Positions 1 through 13,509 are shown, counted from the first letter of the stretch. The stretch is DNA of 64,000 bases from Elysia chlorotica (GCA_003991915.1 RQTK01000997.1:111833-175832); one strand, 5' to 3'. The notes: a model not told the origin generated them from the letters alone. Made by a program: numbers and translations.

Positions 1-1273
1 CCTTCAATGGTGCTATAAGTTTAGAATAGCGACTAAGGGTAAGTTTTTGGCGTTGTAATAATAATGATCATTTACAAAGTTCGATCAATACGAAGCAGAC
101 AAAGGTTTTGCTGATTTATTAACTGGGGTTGTGTCATGTGTGTGTGTGCGCTCATCATCTACAACACGTACCATGCGGGAGTGAGCCACACACGACACTA
201 CTGCTCACCCACCTCAGCGTATGATAGTAAGGTCTAGGGCTCAATCTAGGTTAGACTTTACGATGTCTCGGTTTATATCACCCTAGGTGTGTCCATAGGG
301 GTTTTTATTTTTGCGTGATGGGGATGCGTGGAGGGGGAATTTTCCTTCTGTCAACCAGCTAACTATGGACTTCGAAACTCAGAAAGCTTAATTTCAAATG
401 TCCATTTTTAGGGCCCCGCATCTATGAAGTCGGTGCATCTCGTATTCTGCGCTGCGCACTGTGCGCTATTGATGCAAAAGTTCGTGTATTTAAAATTAAT
501 TTGCACTATTAGCTTGCCGTGTTGTGATAAACTAAACAATCAACACCACATACAGTATTACCACAGACAATATAGTTCACCCTCTGTTATATTACATTGA
601 ATTCAGAAAATAGATAACACAGCATGGTCTTGATTACAATGTAACAAGGTGAGTTGATGGATTTATGCCGGTTTCCCCGAATTGAATTAATTGTACAATA
701 CGACTTCCATTGTGTATGTATTCACTGGATTATATCCGGTGAGACCCAGCACGTTTCTCAATTGAAACTGTTAACAATGTATGCCTACTGCGGTTGTTAT
801 TAACTATTTTGTTGACGACCGATTTGTCAATCAACTATTGGCAGTATTGAGGTGGTGCTTCTTTTATATTTGAATCGAGTTGAGTAGTGTCATGATAATT
901 TTAATAAGCTCCGTTCCATCGACGGAAAATTAGTCATCATAAGTACATTTTTAGAATATTCTGTTTTATTATTTAGAACTGTTCGTCCGCATAAAATCAA
1001 CTAGTTGTTTTGTTCTGAATTGACATAATTTTATTTGAAATATTTTATGGAAGTGTTAAAACAAAGCAAAAAGTCTTTTACAGAAGAACATGGAATATTG
1101 TCCCTACAAAAGTAATTATTAAGATTCAAAGGAGCATGTTAAAGTACGGCCTATAAATAACAATCTCCACGCGGGTTGTGTAACAAAATCACAGAAGTTA
1201 AACATTTTCTACAGCAGCTGATGCAGGCTCAGACTTATACTGCTCAGTACCTTCTAATGTTACATAATATAAG
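1..1273. other. No recognisable feature
   Basis: Ordinary AT-rich DNA on both strands: no long open frame, no repeat and no splice-supported exon that I can see. Confidence 0.5.
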
Positions 1274-1373
1274 GTCGTAACTACAACATTGTGCTAAGCC
1301 TCCGACTAGTCTTATAATGTGAAAATAATAAGATGCACGACGAGTTATAAGCGGTCGCGACTTTTTCCTTACG
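1274..1373 (+). mobile_element. Miniature TIR element, copy 1 (degenerate)
   Basis: It starts GTCGTAACTACAACATTG and later has CGACGAGTTATAAGCGGTCGCGAC broken into two matching blocks at 1339-1362, ending near TTACGA. It is related to the copies at 58.2 and 59.3 kb. Confidence 0.45.
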
Positions 1374-2629
1374 AAAAATAGTTATGAAATTCATTGATGG
1401 GAAATCTAGAAGAAGAAAAACATCACTCATAGAAAATAATCAAATCTCTTGTTATTTTTATTGTGCGCTGACATTTGGTTGTTATTGGCTGCGCTGCATT
1501 GTACAATTATCTTATCTAAATTGTTTTCTATGGAAAATCGAACACTGTCAGGCTTTTTTTCTTTCAAATGCGTTGTATATGTATACTCCATTGCAATAAA
1601 ATATCCTATATTAAAGTTACATGACAAGACTGTTTTACAGCGTAAAGTTAGTAACCTTTTTTATATAATGATTATTATGATTATGACACACGCGCCCAAA
1701 ATAGAACCATGTTTGCTTCTAATTCACACGAACCACCTTAGTAACGCTTGATGACAGTCAGTTACGTATAAAATATTGATTTTTCTTTTTAAAAGGTAGA
1801 AGGTGAAAGAATGTTTATCACTGTGTTAAAATGTTTGTTCTTAACATTACATTATCTTAAAACAATCAAGTCAGTTAAATTTATTTGTGTGTGTGTGTAT
1901 GTGTGAAGAAAAGTGTGTGTGTGTGGGGGGGGGGGTACATTTTCTTAGCTTTCTTCACATTGTAAAGAACTACCTATAAATTTTATAATACACATAGTTA
2001 AGGTTTTCTTTTAGATGGTTTAAATATGTTCCAAAGTGCTGAATGGCACGTCAGTTACAATGGTATTGCCCTGAAGATTTTTCCATCTAAAGTATGGCAT
2101 CGTCTGATATGAATCGTTCTGACATTTGTCTGGCATATCGATGGGGCTAAATCGTTTTTCTTTCAAAAACCATAATGCAACACGTACAGTACTTGGTTAT
2201 TTTGATTCACTCAGTGACAGTTAAAGTGGGAGCGATTTATTCGGGTAAACATAACTATAAAACATTTTATCCGAAAAGATGTGAACTAAATTTTATAAAT
2301 TATCAAATATTCTATGTCTTGCAGCTTTGCTTTTCATTTCTATCGACGTATCTGCAATAACAGTGCTTTTAGTGAAATATAAATTTATTCTTTATTGTAT
2401 TTTATATTTTTCAAAAGTTTCGTAGAGTTTTTTTATAATAGTGAATTCAATAAGACACAAACCAACATTAATTATAAAATATTATGAGTGTTATGAATTG
2501 CATAAGCTCAAAAAACCTTGTACTTCGGAGTGGTGCATATCTCTTGACCGGTCTGAATGGTACGCAAACATACAAGGCAGATCTATAGCCTACATGCTGT
2601 GTTCCACCTGTTCTAGAGCATAACACTTC

Positions 2630-3330
2630 AACATTTGTCACAGCATCATTATCGCAACTTGAAAAGCTCGATAAAGTTTAAAATGCAGGCTTCATAATAA
2701 TCAGTGAAGGCATTAAGTCTACACCAATTGAGGACATGGAAAGTCGTACTAGTATGCACAATCTAAAGGAGAAATGGGAGGGAAGAATTGAATATAAATG
2801 TTTGCAGCGCCATCCAGTGCACACTAAACTATCAGAACATAACTCATATCGCATCAAAAGGTCTAGTTTTAAGAGAACGGCAAAGTGAGATAGTCATGCA
2901 CAAAAAGCATAGAAAATTGAGCTCCTAAATCCAAATAGATCGTATAATTTCTACCCCTAAATATGCAAAATTATCGCAGGAATTCCAGGGGTCCAAAAAC
3001 ACCTGGAAGCAGATTCTATCCTAAAATCCAAAGCTCTGGAGTATATACAGGAGAATTATCCCTCTGAAACCTGGTACCATGTCTACACTGATGGTTCGGC
3101 TGAAAATGCAACCAGAAATGGAGGCTCAGGAATTGTAATAAAATATCCAGATGGATCATCTGAAAAACATTCTTTTCCTGCAGGCAAACTGGCATCCAAT
3201 TTCCACGAAAAGCTCTACGCATTCCAGGAAGCAACCACCCTACTTCTAGATAAAATTAACACCATCGATATAAACATTATTATCTCAACTGATTGCACAT
3301 TTTTTTTTTCGGTGACTCTGCCTGTTATTT
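2630..3330 (+). mobile_element. Decayed non-LTR retrotransposon, end of reverse transcriptase and RNase H domain
   Basis: One + frame, broken by stops, reads through the RT thumb/connection (SQLEKLDKV, then STPIEDME) into an RNase HI domain with the catalytic start YTDGSA, the following GGSG, and a later STDC. The RNase H part (about 3030-3300) is uninterrupted but ends abruptly at an A/T-rich junction near 3298. A C-terminal RNase HI domain points to an I-superfamily type element. It is clearly dead. Confidence 0.75.
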
Positions 3331-3440
3331 CTATAAGCCTCGGACAAGGCTAGCCTTAAAAAGAGAAATCAAAGCGGGAAACCTACAAAATGACACTATT
3401 TAGTCTCTGGTCTTTGAGCATGATTCATGTCTTCCTGTGT

Positions 3441-3598
3441 TTGTGGCTTAGTGTTCAACGTTAGCATTGTGTAGGATACATTGTGGATGGGTCCCAAGAC
3501 TAATACACAGAGACAGTGTGGGATATAATGACTACAGTCAGCCAGTCAGAGCCAGGCACATTATAATGACACCGACCCAATCAGAAGGGGGCGAAATT
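3441..3598 (-). mobile_element. Diverged SINE fragment
   Basis: The body complement is recognisable (CATTGTGGATGGGTCCCAAG, later CATTATAATGACACCGACCC). It lies just downstream of the decayed RNase H element. Confidence 0.55.
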
Positions 3599-4940
3599 AA
3601 ACAAACTCGTGTCTTCGAATAAAGTTGACATTACTTTGGTGAAACTACATTCCCTACAGTTGAAATCAGAATGAAATAGTTCTTTTTTTCGGATAATCCA
3701 GATTATACGAGACAGAACGAGTGCCCAATCATGTGGCAAAGAAATTCTAAATAGCAAATCTTTCACGGCAGAATGATATCTATTTCTGTTCCTATCTGCC
3801 TGTTGACCTATTTTTTTCCGCTCGCTATACATCTATCCCTTAAATTTTACCGTCCGTAATATAGAGCTTGGTAGCCGGAGATATGTGTTAAGAAATCATG
3901 CACCAACAAACCAAACTTCCATTGCATCTATCATTTATTTCTTCTCTTTATATTTACCTGTTTCTAAAAACCCCTTCTACCCTCTTTTCTTTCTCTTTTT
4001 TTAGTATATTATCTATTTTTTCTACCCGTTTAAATACTATCTCACTATCTGTGTACTTAACTTTCTATAAATAATTATTCGTTATTGTTTTATGTTATAA
4101 ACGTTTCAATAGTGGTGGCTGTTGTTGTTTTTGTTTTTGTTTTGTTTTTTTTTTGTTTGTATGTCATTCCTCCTTTCGTAAAAGTTGTTCTAAAAAAACT
4201 AGATGTAATTACAGCAACTTCAAAGAAATAAACAAGAAAAAAATGTTCCGTTTTATCCCTTAGCTAAACAACTTCCTTATCGATCTAGGCCTGGCCTAGA
4301 GTCTAGATAAAACGAACATTGGCATCATTTCATGAGCTGGTGCACAGAGCGTCTAAGTTTATCCCGAAAAAGCGTATGAAGCTCATTTTCTTCCACCTAT
4401 TTGCTGTTAACTTTATTTTTTTCATCTAAATGTGCACTCTTTATTTCTTATTCGAGTTGGCGGATCCGAATGCACGATAAGCTAACGAGCACACCGACCG
4501 TTGTTCAACCGTCAACAAATTTCGTCTTTAATGATTGCCTTGGACTTCTTGGTTTATCATTAGACCCAATTATTGAAGTTAGCAAGAGACGATGGTATAA
4601 TTATTCTGTGTAACGAATGTGAAAGGAGAGACTGATGTCTGTGTAAACAACATGCGACTTCCATTAACTTTATCTTTTGGTATATTATTTTTTTATTTAT
4701 TGTTCTTTTTTTAAACTTAAGTAGATAACAAACGAAAACAAAAATAGTTAAATTTCTTCAAAGTTAGTCTCAGACATATGGTGGTCTGACTTGAACGGAT
4801 TGTCCTTTTCATTTTTATTTTTTTCTGATTCTTTTTCTTCTTTTCTGTTTGTCTTTTTGTTTCATTTTCTTTGATTTTCTTTATTTGTATTATGTTTTCC
4901 TCAATATTACGAACACGTTTCTCCCTTCTTTTTCTATGAC

Positions 4941-5152
4941 TCCGTGGCATTTTTTTTTCTTTATCATTTAATAATACTGTGTGTTTTGGGATTGTTTTTT
5001 TTATTTGTTGTTGTTTTTTGTTTGTTTGTTTGTTCTTTGTTGTTTTTGTTTTTTGTTTGTTTTTGTTTTTTGTTTTTGTTTTTTTTTTTTGTTTTTTTTT
5101 GTTGTTGTTTGTTTGTTTGGTTGTTTTTTGTTGTTGTTTTTTTGGGGGGGTC
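4941..5152. repeat. T/G low-complexity tract
   Basis: About 210 bp of GTTT- and TTG-rich sequence, almost free of A and C. Open frames here are artefacts. Confidence 0.9.
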
Positions 5153-6180
5153 GCTTTTTTAATATTCTACGATCGAAAGTGAGGTTAATTGGTATTAGTG
5201 AATGAATTAGTTTAGTCACGGGGAGGGGGGGGGGAAGGTGTTGTGTGAGCAACAACAATTCTTTACTGGTAAACATTACTGCTGATGTTGGTAAAAAAGA
5301 ACAGTCAGCTGATTAGTCTCAGTTCTCTTATGGTTGTTTCATATCGGAAATCAGCATATATCTGTTTTGTAGGGGTATGTGTATGCTTGTTTATGCGTAA
5401 AGACATATGTATTTCCAAATAATATTTATGTATTTTTGACAATTTATAATTTCAACAGTGTTATACGTGATTGCAAAATCTTTATTTCTACTATTTATTT
5501 CTCACGTGTACAACTGGTGTTCTGATATTGAATCAAATGTGTTATTGTATTACCAAGGAAAATTTCCCCATGAAATAGTAAAGGCTTATCGTATCTTCTC
5601 TTCACTTCTCTTATCTTATCTTATCTTAAATACTCGTAATCAATTATTATTTGATCCGGATGCGCGACAATTAGCATTTTATCAAAGGGAGGGAAATGCC
5701 ATCATTGCTCCAAGAGACGCGATGTACTAAAAGTTTATGGTTGCAGTTTCCGTTTAAAAGTGCCATGCCATTTATGTCATACTTCGCTAATTTCTACTTC
5801 GAATAATATCAACATGATTAACCTCTATTTAATGTCCTCATATAACGCTGTATGAGCCAACTAATTGGTTAGAGCTTCTGTTGACACAAATCTTTAGTGC
5901 CAGAAACCAGAAACAACAGATGGTATTGCAAAATATCCGATCGCTTGTCGTGTACTCAATCACACTAAAAGCGCGCTTGTCATCTAATCTTGGAGTGGTT
6001 ACTTCTCTTTGATCTGAGCTTTCTCCGAGGTTAGGGGACATTTTCTGACATTTACATTACCTCGTGTTTAAAGGCTAGTCTAGCCTTTACCTGAAGAGAT
6101 GGTTGCATTTTGTTTTCTTCAAGGTTGCAAAAAAAATGTTGGTTTTCCTGAAAATGCGCATGATCTTCCAAATAGCAATA

Positions 6181-6197
6181 GGAGAGAGAGAGAGAGG

Positions 6198-6248
<51 letters not shown>

Positions 6249-6270
6249 AGAGAGGGAGAAAGAGAGACAG
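6181..6270. repeat. (GA)n microsatellite
   Basis: Purine dinucleotide tract with a GGGA-rich end and a degenerate GACAGA tail beyond it. Confidence 0.95.
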
Positions 6271-8188
6271 AGACACGCAGACAAACAGAAAGACAAACAA
6301 ACTGACAGACAGAAACCAAATAATACAGGGACAGTTACAAAGAGAGAAAGACAAAGACAGAGATAGGCTGAAGGACCGAAGACACAGTGACACCAAACAA
6401 CCGATTGCATTTTTTGTCAGAAAGGTCAGAAAAAATCTTTAAAAGAGTTATTCCCTGAGAAACATGGGATATAATGCGCTTCACGAAGAGAATGTTACGT
6501 TTGTAAAAAGGCTAAATTATTCTGGAGTGCTTGGGATGCAATAAAATAGGCCAAGGTAAATTGTATGAAGGATCAGGGTGATAAATACGCGGGTTCTTTG
6601 AGAAGTTCAGAGAAATCAAAAGAAATGTTAGGAAATATTAAGTAGTACTTCAGGCAATAATTGTATCGCCTATAGCATAATATTGGGTTATTGAGGGTGG
6701 GACCAGTTAAAGTCGAGTTTTTGGTAGAAAAAAGACACCTGCGTAACCCATTGAGAGAAAAATCAAACACACAAACTTTCAAGTTCTGAGTTTGTTGTTT
6801 TGTTTTGTTTTTTAAATTAAGATTGTCGAATGTCTCCGTGTTCGTCTGTAAGCAGGTAAACAACACATTTTTTTTTTTCCAAAAATAATTGAAATTATCT
6901 TTGCGTATTTTTAGACCTCTAAGACATTAATTTTTATAAAAAATACTTTATGTTTGAAGAAAAATAACTCAATTGTCTAGAAGGTATGAATCTTGATTGA
7001 CGGTGGAGGATTTCGTCATTTGCAAAAAGGAAAAAAAAAACAGCGTTTGTAAATGTTTTCACCTAAAACGAGCACTCCAATTAATGCAACTGTCATCTGT
7101 ATTGAAACCCTGGTACCAGCTTTTTTTCTAGGTTATGAATTTTAAAATAGAGATCAATGTATATTGAAATGACTTTTTCCAATGAGGCATTTCTTGTTCT
7201 TGCTAGCACTTATTTAAAGTTCATGCCTATCCCTTTTCAAATATATTTGGCCACGCAAGATTGTAAATATTGGAAGAGTATAATTATGACGAATTCGTGA
7301 TACTTCATTATTCCAACTCGATTTATTTTGTGTCCTAATACCGTGTTTGTACCCTGATAATAATCATCTCTGAGGCTAAGACGGTAAACTTGGCATATGC
7401 ATAATATTAAACTCACTATTTGCCATTGTTGTTTTTTCCGCTGTAGTATAATAAAGTCAAATGGGCTTCAGTTTTTTGTGACTATCGCAGTTTCTATTGG
7501 GCTTTCCTTTATCTTTTATCTGTTTTTGGTTATACATTTGTATTGTTTGTTCTAAGTATTGCATTTCATTAATTCTCTTTTTTTTACTTTTAACTTTTGT
7601 TTCTTTTGTCGTTGTTGTTGTTTTGGTGTTGTCTTTGTTGTTGCTTGTTTTTTTTTTGTTGTTTTTAAGGTTATAGCCATACTTTTGGGTTAGATAAAAT
7701 TGAACTTACCTCATGCTACTCCGTCCTAATATTTCGTGTGCAACAGATCTCAACGTAATGTCTAACTCTTTCTTCCATTAAAAAAAATTACAGACTACAA
7801 ATTAATAATCTTGCTTGCCAAATGTTTTTTCCCAGAACTGTTCATTATTTCCACCATATGTTTCGAAGCTCCTTTCGGAACGTATGATTAGGTAGCCATC
7901 GACCCGTTGAGACCTAATGAAACCTTGTTAACAGCATCGGGGGAAACAGATATTTTTCATCAATATGATTACAGTCTCTGCTGTCCTGGAATGCCTCTGG
8001 ATGTAAAGAAAAATCAATAGAGCCATTCGTCCGTGACACATATTGCACTGATGTATGAATGATCACGCATCCATAAATAAACCGCTGATTACAACAGATT
8101 TTCTGACAGTACGCTTTGTTGTGACGATACTTAGTGACGTTTTGGTTGGTTTGTTATAGATTAATTAGTGCTTTTTGCGGAAACTGAT

Positions 8189-8275
8189 GATAGATTGGTT
8201 AAGCACCCTGGTCTTCGCATTGGCGAAACAAATGGATGCCGAGTAGTAGGTGCGGGTTCGATCCCCATCCATTTC
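8189..8275 (+). mobile_element. tRNA-like sequence, probable SINE head or tRNA pseudogene
   Basis: It has an A-box-like TGGTTAAGCAC (8196-8206) and a consensus B box GGTTCGATCCC (8255-8265) at tRNA-like spacing. I cannot fold a convincing acceptor stem, and no 3' body like the main SINE family follows. It is a pol III-type head of another family or a tRNA relic. Confidence 0.45.
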
Positions 8276-8802
8276 ACCAGGCTGGATTTTTCTTTGTCTA
8301 TTTGTCTTACAATTTGTTGATCTCAAACTAGACCTAGCATGATTACTGACTATACTCGCCATTTTGATCAAAGTGTAAATAAATATAAATCATTTTACAT
8401 TACAGCTAAAAGAGCTTTTAATTGTAACTGGCGTTATTCTATCAAAGCGCAGACTGACTTGTTTCATTTTTTTTAAAACATAACACCTACTTATACTAGA
8501 GAATAATAATTTTATTAGTGAGCAAGCAGCCAACAGCCGCTGGCAAATCTTTGCCCAATGTAACTAGACGAATCTATGATAAACCATGTTCAAGTTCTTT
8601 TTTATTCAAAGTCTTTTGAAGATGAGCATTATTATGTTGCTCGTTGCAGGCCTGTGAAAGTGGAATTTGTCTGCATATTTTTATCTTTGTTGCGCTAACT
8701 TGAAACGTCCGTCCTTTCTTCCTATGTTTACTAGAGCAAGGTGACTGTTTAACGCTCTTTCTCCATTGTATTATTACAGGGAGCTATTTGCACTGAGAGA
8801 GA

Positions 8803-8804
<2 letters not shown>

Positions 8805-8858
<54 letters not shown>

Positions 8859-8860
8859 GG
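8805..8860. repeat. (GA)n microsatellite
   Basis: Pure dinucleotide core, followed by about 180 bp of degenerate GACAGAGA-like sequence. Confidence 0.95.
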
Positions 8861-9629
8861 AGAGACTGAGGGAGATAAAATCGGAAACACGGGAACAGGC
8901 AGAAACGCAGACGAAATGATTAACAATCAGCAAGGAATAAAAAGACAGAGGCAAAGAGACAGGGAGATAAACATAGATAAACAGAGAGGGAGGTGGGAAG
9001 TGATACAGAAAGAGACATAGACAGAGACAAAATAAGAGGAGGATATATAAAGACAAATATAAGAAGATCATTTTATCATTATAAAAGAGTCATGCATTTG
9101 AATCACGTAACCACGTAGTTTTAAAAACGTTAATCCAAAAACGTGTATGGGTAAAAACGAATTATCGAACAAGGTTTTTGTTTGTGCTCAGAACTAGACT
9201 GTCATCTCATAAAAAAAATTTCATTTCCTGCCTATGATGTAAGCCTTTCATCCTGTCATATTGGAAAATTAGCTAAGGAACGCATGTGGTTAAACAGAGA
9301 AAAAGAATCTTGCAATGTCACCAACGAAATTTAGTTGTGAAAAAGGCCAGTTTTTATTTCCTTTCCTGACTCAAATAATTCACCTTAGAAATGTTTAGTC
9401 TCGAGTCTTCATTTTTCGCTTGAAACGAACTAACTTCATCTGGAATCCACTTCTCTAATATTCTGCATTAGTCAAGATATGAAACGCAATAAAATAGAAT
9501 TTTGAAAAAAAAAATAGCATTAGTCCTTTTAAGACTTTAAGCAGCCAACATCATCAGGACTGTTCATACTATCGCCAGTGCATTTGTTAGAGCCGAAGCT
9601 CAGTCAGTGATGCTACGGACTGATAAGCA

Positions 9630-9664
9630 GGGGCACCTTGATCTGATGAACACGATGCGAAAGG

Positions 9665-9698
<34 letters not shown>

Positions 9699-10142
9699 CA
9701 GAGTTTTGCTCAGGCATTGTTCTTTTTTTTCCTATAGTAATCGGGATTACCGCGTACCGTTACATAATAAATTTATTTATGTAGATACATAATGTCTTTT
9801 TTGTCAATATAAAAAACCTATAGAAGGTGCTGTCCGGATGTCTTCTCTTTTATCAGTGTTCTTTCGAACCTGGGTGAAGGTCCATTTTAGACACAGAACG
9901 ATGCGAAAGGCTATTAAATCAGTAAGACAAGGTATCCATCATAAATTTAATAAAACCAACTAATTTTTTAAAGGAAAGGTTTTAAATTAAAAAGCGATTA
10001 AAACACATAAACTTATCTAATTTATGTTTATCTTACAAAAACAAGACAAAAGAGTAAAGAGCTCTAGGGATAAACCAAAACTACTTGATACATTGTGTCT
10101 ATAGAAGCCTTTCGCATTGTGGTCATCAGATCAAGATGCCCC
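9630..10142. mobile_element. 513-bp element with 37-bp terminal inverted repeats
   Basis: Positions 9630-9666 and 10106-10142 are inverted copies with 3 mismatches in 37. The inner 13-mer of the repeat (GATGCGAAAGGCT) recurs internally at about 9900-9912. The interior is non-coding, with a T30 run at 9666-9695. It looks like a non-autonomous DNA transposon. No clear target-site duplication is seen. Confidence 0.6.
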
Positions 10143-10800
10143 AAACAATCTGTGCAATTCGCATGGTGAACAATCTCTAAATTGTGCTAGTGAAGGAAGA
10201 TATAGATCTTCTGTTGGTTTTAGAGCAAGTTTTTCCTGGGTACGGATTTCAAGTCTTTTTTTGGTGATAACTGGAATGTTGTTATTGGTCTTCCACTGAA
10301 ACTTATTCGAAGCCATAGAAATAAAGTTGCAGGGCATTATTGGCTCTACAGCTTTATTTCTGCGCAGAAATTTTGTAGATGTTTGTGGATGTTTAGGACT
10401 TTTCATGATTGTTTTCGATAAAATGTGTTTTATTTGTAGAGTCAGTGCCCATAATCCACTGTTGTAGTTTAGGATCGACAATATAAATTTTATTTTGGGA
10501 GGTATCGTATTCAGACGTTTCTCATGCGATATAATTATTTTTTTCTACTTTTCACATCTGTTTTATCGCCGATATCAGCAAATCAAACTTTTTTATGACT
10601 TCCCAAAATCTTCGTATTTTGCTCAGCGATGCCTTCTTTGTTTTGCCAACACAAACCGTCTGTGTGTGTTGTAATGTGTTCTTTGCACTGCGTCTACATC
10701 GGGCTAATCTACGCCTATAAAATCCACGTCGTCGGCATTGATAATTTCTTGTCAGTCAATTTGTCCTGTTGATTCTAGAAGCGTTTAGTGTTGTTCTCAT
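10131..10800 (-). mobile_element. Decayed non-LTR retrotransposon reverse transcriptase fragment
   Basis: On the - strand a frame with several stops contains the polymerase motif NADDVDFIG (active-site Asp pair) at about 10705-10735. About 250 bases on follow SHEKRL and an ILNYNSGLWALT segment, both typical of the RT thumb region of this class. The last part is open for 116 codons (10481-10131). The 3' end overlaps the right terminal repeat of the element at 9630-10142. Confidence 0.65.
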
Positions 10801-11185
10801 ACACCACAGTCATGTTAAACCATTGTAGCTCGGGCGTTGTTATCACAAGCCTGTGATCGTATGTCCCGACCGGTTCTTGTTTTAACAAGAAAAATCTAGA
10901 ACGTTCTGGAATGGACGAAGTTTCTATCGCTTGTGTCAGATTATGTAGTGTAGTGACATAGTTTAAAAATCGGTATAAATTACTTCTGATCTGGCTCGCG
11001 ATTCTGTCATAGATATCTTTGTCCCACAAAACGCCTCTTTGGTTTGTTCTTTGTATTATACGTAAACGTACCAAGTTTGCATGGATTATATGATGGAAAG
11101 AGTGTAGGGGTCTCATAATTATTTTACAGAAGAAACAGTCAGCATTGTTTTTTACCACGTAGCTGAAAATCATTAACGCTTTCAT
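10775..11185 (-). CDS. Unrecognised 136-codon open frame upstream of the RT remnant
   Basis: A single open frame of ordinary amino-acid composition, unlike the low-complexity frames elsewhere here. It lies immediately 5' of, and in a different frame from, the reverse transcriptase fragment on the same strand, so it may be an earlier part of the same element, frameshifted. I do not recognise its sequence as RT, endonuclease or any host family. It may also be chance. Confidence 0.25.
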   Translation of the reverse strand: MKALMIFSYVVKNNADCFFCKIIMRPLHSFHHIIHANLVRLRIIQRTNQRGVLWDKDIYDRIASQIRSNLYRFLNYVTTLHNLTQAIETSSIPERSRFFLLKQEPVGTYDHRLVITTPELQWFNMTVVYENNTKRF

Positions 11186-11924
11186 AATGTGAGAAATACT
11201 TGATCGTTTTCTCGTGTTTTTTTTTTCTTTTTTTACGTTTCTTTGCTAATTTTGAAGTAAAAATGAATAAAGAATGCGATAATGTGATTCTAAAGCCCAC
11301 AAATATTATATCGGTTTAATAGGTCATAGTTCTTTAATACCACATACAGTCCCTTTTTGTTTATGTTATTTTTAGGCTGGTGTTGTTTATTGTTATTTTT
11401 TCACAATGAAAGCCAAGCATTTTTTGTTTGTTTTTAGTTTTTTGGTTTCTTCATTTGTGTTTTTGTTGTTGTTATTGTTGTTTTGTTGTTTTGTTTTTGA
11501 GTGTGGCCATGATCATGTTACCTCAACAAACACAACATAGGAACCATTTGCGAGTGATATACTAGTGTATAAAAACCTTCATGTACATCATTATATGTCT
11601 ACCTCAACGATAACCAGCACTGAACAAACATTATTTTTGCTTGTTTATTTTCATTTATCAGACCTTATCATTGGGGATCCCGAGTTGGAAGATAAAGCTC
11701 AAATCGCACAGACATGCCCACAGTCTCTCTTGTTTGAATTGACACCATTGTGCCTGTGGAATGAGGGTGAGAACATGGAGACGCGCATAGCGTGATAGAA
11801 CTATTTTCGGCTTTCTGTGCAGTTAAGAAGGCGACCTTCTGAACACAAACTGTGCAGTGTTTACCAACAACCTTTACATTTACACAATTATGTTGACTCT
11901 TCATTCAGAGAGAGCGGAGCTATG

Positions 11925-12190
11925 TCGTTGGTTGGTTGCTTGGTTGGTTAGTTTCCCAACGACCAATTATAGTAACAGGGCTATATCGCGGACGGGTACC
12001 AAGACTAACGTCTAACATTTCTGCGTGCTACTACTTAATAGATAGAGCGGGAGAATTCGGATTCAGTCCAGTCGGACACATTATACCGACAACCCAACCA
12101 GTAGGCATCCATATAAAAATTTGGCCGATAGTTAGGTTGAACAGGGGACCTCTTGAATAGGTGCACAGTGCTTTACCTCTTCAGTCAACT
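11925..12190 (-). mobile_element. Diverged SINE copy, first of an inverted pair
   Basis: The tail complement begins with TTGGTTGGTTAG, and the body contains GCGGACGGGTACCAAGACTAACGTC. The head is poorly preserved. A copy in the opposite orientation follows at 12215-12440. Confidence 0.6.
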
Positions 12191-12214
12191 TGCTCTCGCT
12201 CTTCTCGATTGATC

Positions 12215-12440
12215 TGTTAATTGGAAAATCCCTGGTTCGAAACCCACAACGGTATGTATTTGTCCGATTTGCCCAATTCGCCCCTTACCATCTGGATCAG
12301 TGTTGGTATAAAGAGACAGGAGTCATGGCATGCCCGCACTGTCTATGCGTGGCAGCACGTAAGATTTTCAGACGTTAGTCTTGAGATCCATCCACAATAT
12401 AACCCATATAGTGCTGAAGTGGGACGCTAAGTAAAGTAAC
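12215..12440 (+). mobile_element. Diverged SINE copy, second of an inverted pair
   Basis: It has a consensus B box GGTTCGAAACC at 12234-12244, then the body through GACAGGAGTCATGGCATGCC to the tail GGGACGCTAAGTAA. Confidence 0.65.
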
Positions 12441-13509
12441 CCGTTTCCGCTGTCTTATAAGTGTCTATTATGGCGACGGGACTACAACGCGGGACATCTG
12501 GGACTTTTCCGGGACTAGTTCTTGTTGCGACAACGTCAAACAATAATTAAAAATATAAATAGCAGTCTCGAGTTTGCGTTTCCGAAAAGTGCTCTGTTAG
12601 TTTAAGAATGTAATCTGTTATAATAATATGAGTGCCATTAGGAGAAGTATATATAATAGAAATGACACTTGCAAGATTGAAAGCAATTGTAGTAGTTTTG
12701 TTTTAGAGAAAGCTCTCTCTGAACCTCTTTTTTAATTTCGTCTACAAAATGATAGTGCAAAAGAAAAGGTACTTTCATTGAGTTTAATGTTCCAATATTT
12801 ACGATCTGTTAAGTTTTTTTTTTTACAATGTAACTCAACGCAATGCCTAGGATTGATACAAACGAAAGTTCCCAAGATTACTTCCAAATGGAACTTTCTA
12901 TGGTTCTTTTAACTGCTTATTATTTGACATTTCAGGTGTAAGCTACTTATTTGTTTGTTAGTTGTTGTTGTTTTTTTTTTGTTAGTTTAGTTGTCGCTTT
13001 TTCTAATTTTTTCTTCATTTTCTTCGATGTGTTTGATTGGCTGGATTTTTCTAAATAAGTTAAATTCCAAGTAATACTAAGTACGTAGGCTTTGACTGAA
13101 ATCAATGTAATTCTTAGAGCAATGTTTACTCTTGCTGATAACGAGACATCTTGTCGCTAAAGACACACGCTTTATTTGTCACTGATGGAATAGTTAGAGA
13201 TCCTATCCTAGCTTTTCTGTGGGGTGAGTTAGTACCTCTACATAACATTCCGGGTGCATTTCTTTTCAAATGAGGATCAGAGTAAAGAGTAAACAACGAA
13301 CCTGACTACCGGAGATTTGTTTCTAGTTGAGTGTAGAGTATGTTCAAGAGATGAGATAAAATACACAGACAAGAAGTAAATATGGGAATGGAAAATTAGG
13401 ATGTGCCACAGATACAAATCGACAAAATTAATAAACATATTGGCAAACAAACTTTAGAATTTCTGTAATTTAAAAAGAGCGGTGAGTGTAAGGTTTGGCT
13501 TCTTTTAGT

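Larger units (their letters stand above)
3599..8188. other. Intergenic, no gene recognised
   Basis: AT-rich DNA with the T/G tract at 4.9-5.2 kb and the (GA)n at 6.2 kb. Short open frames have no homology that I recognise. Confidence 0.5.
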
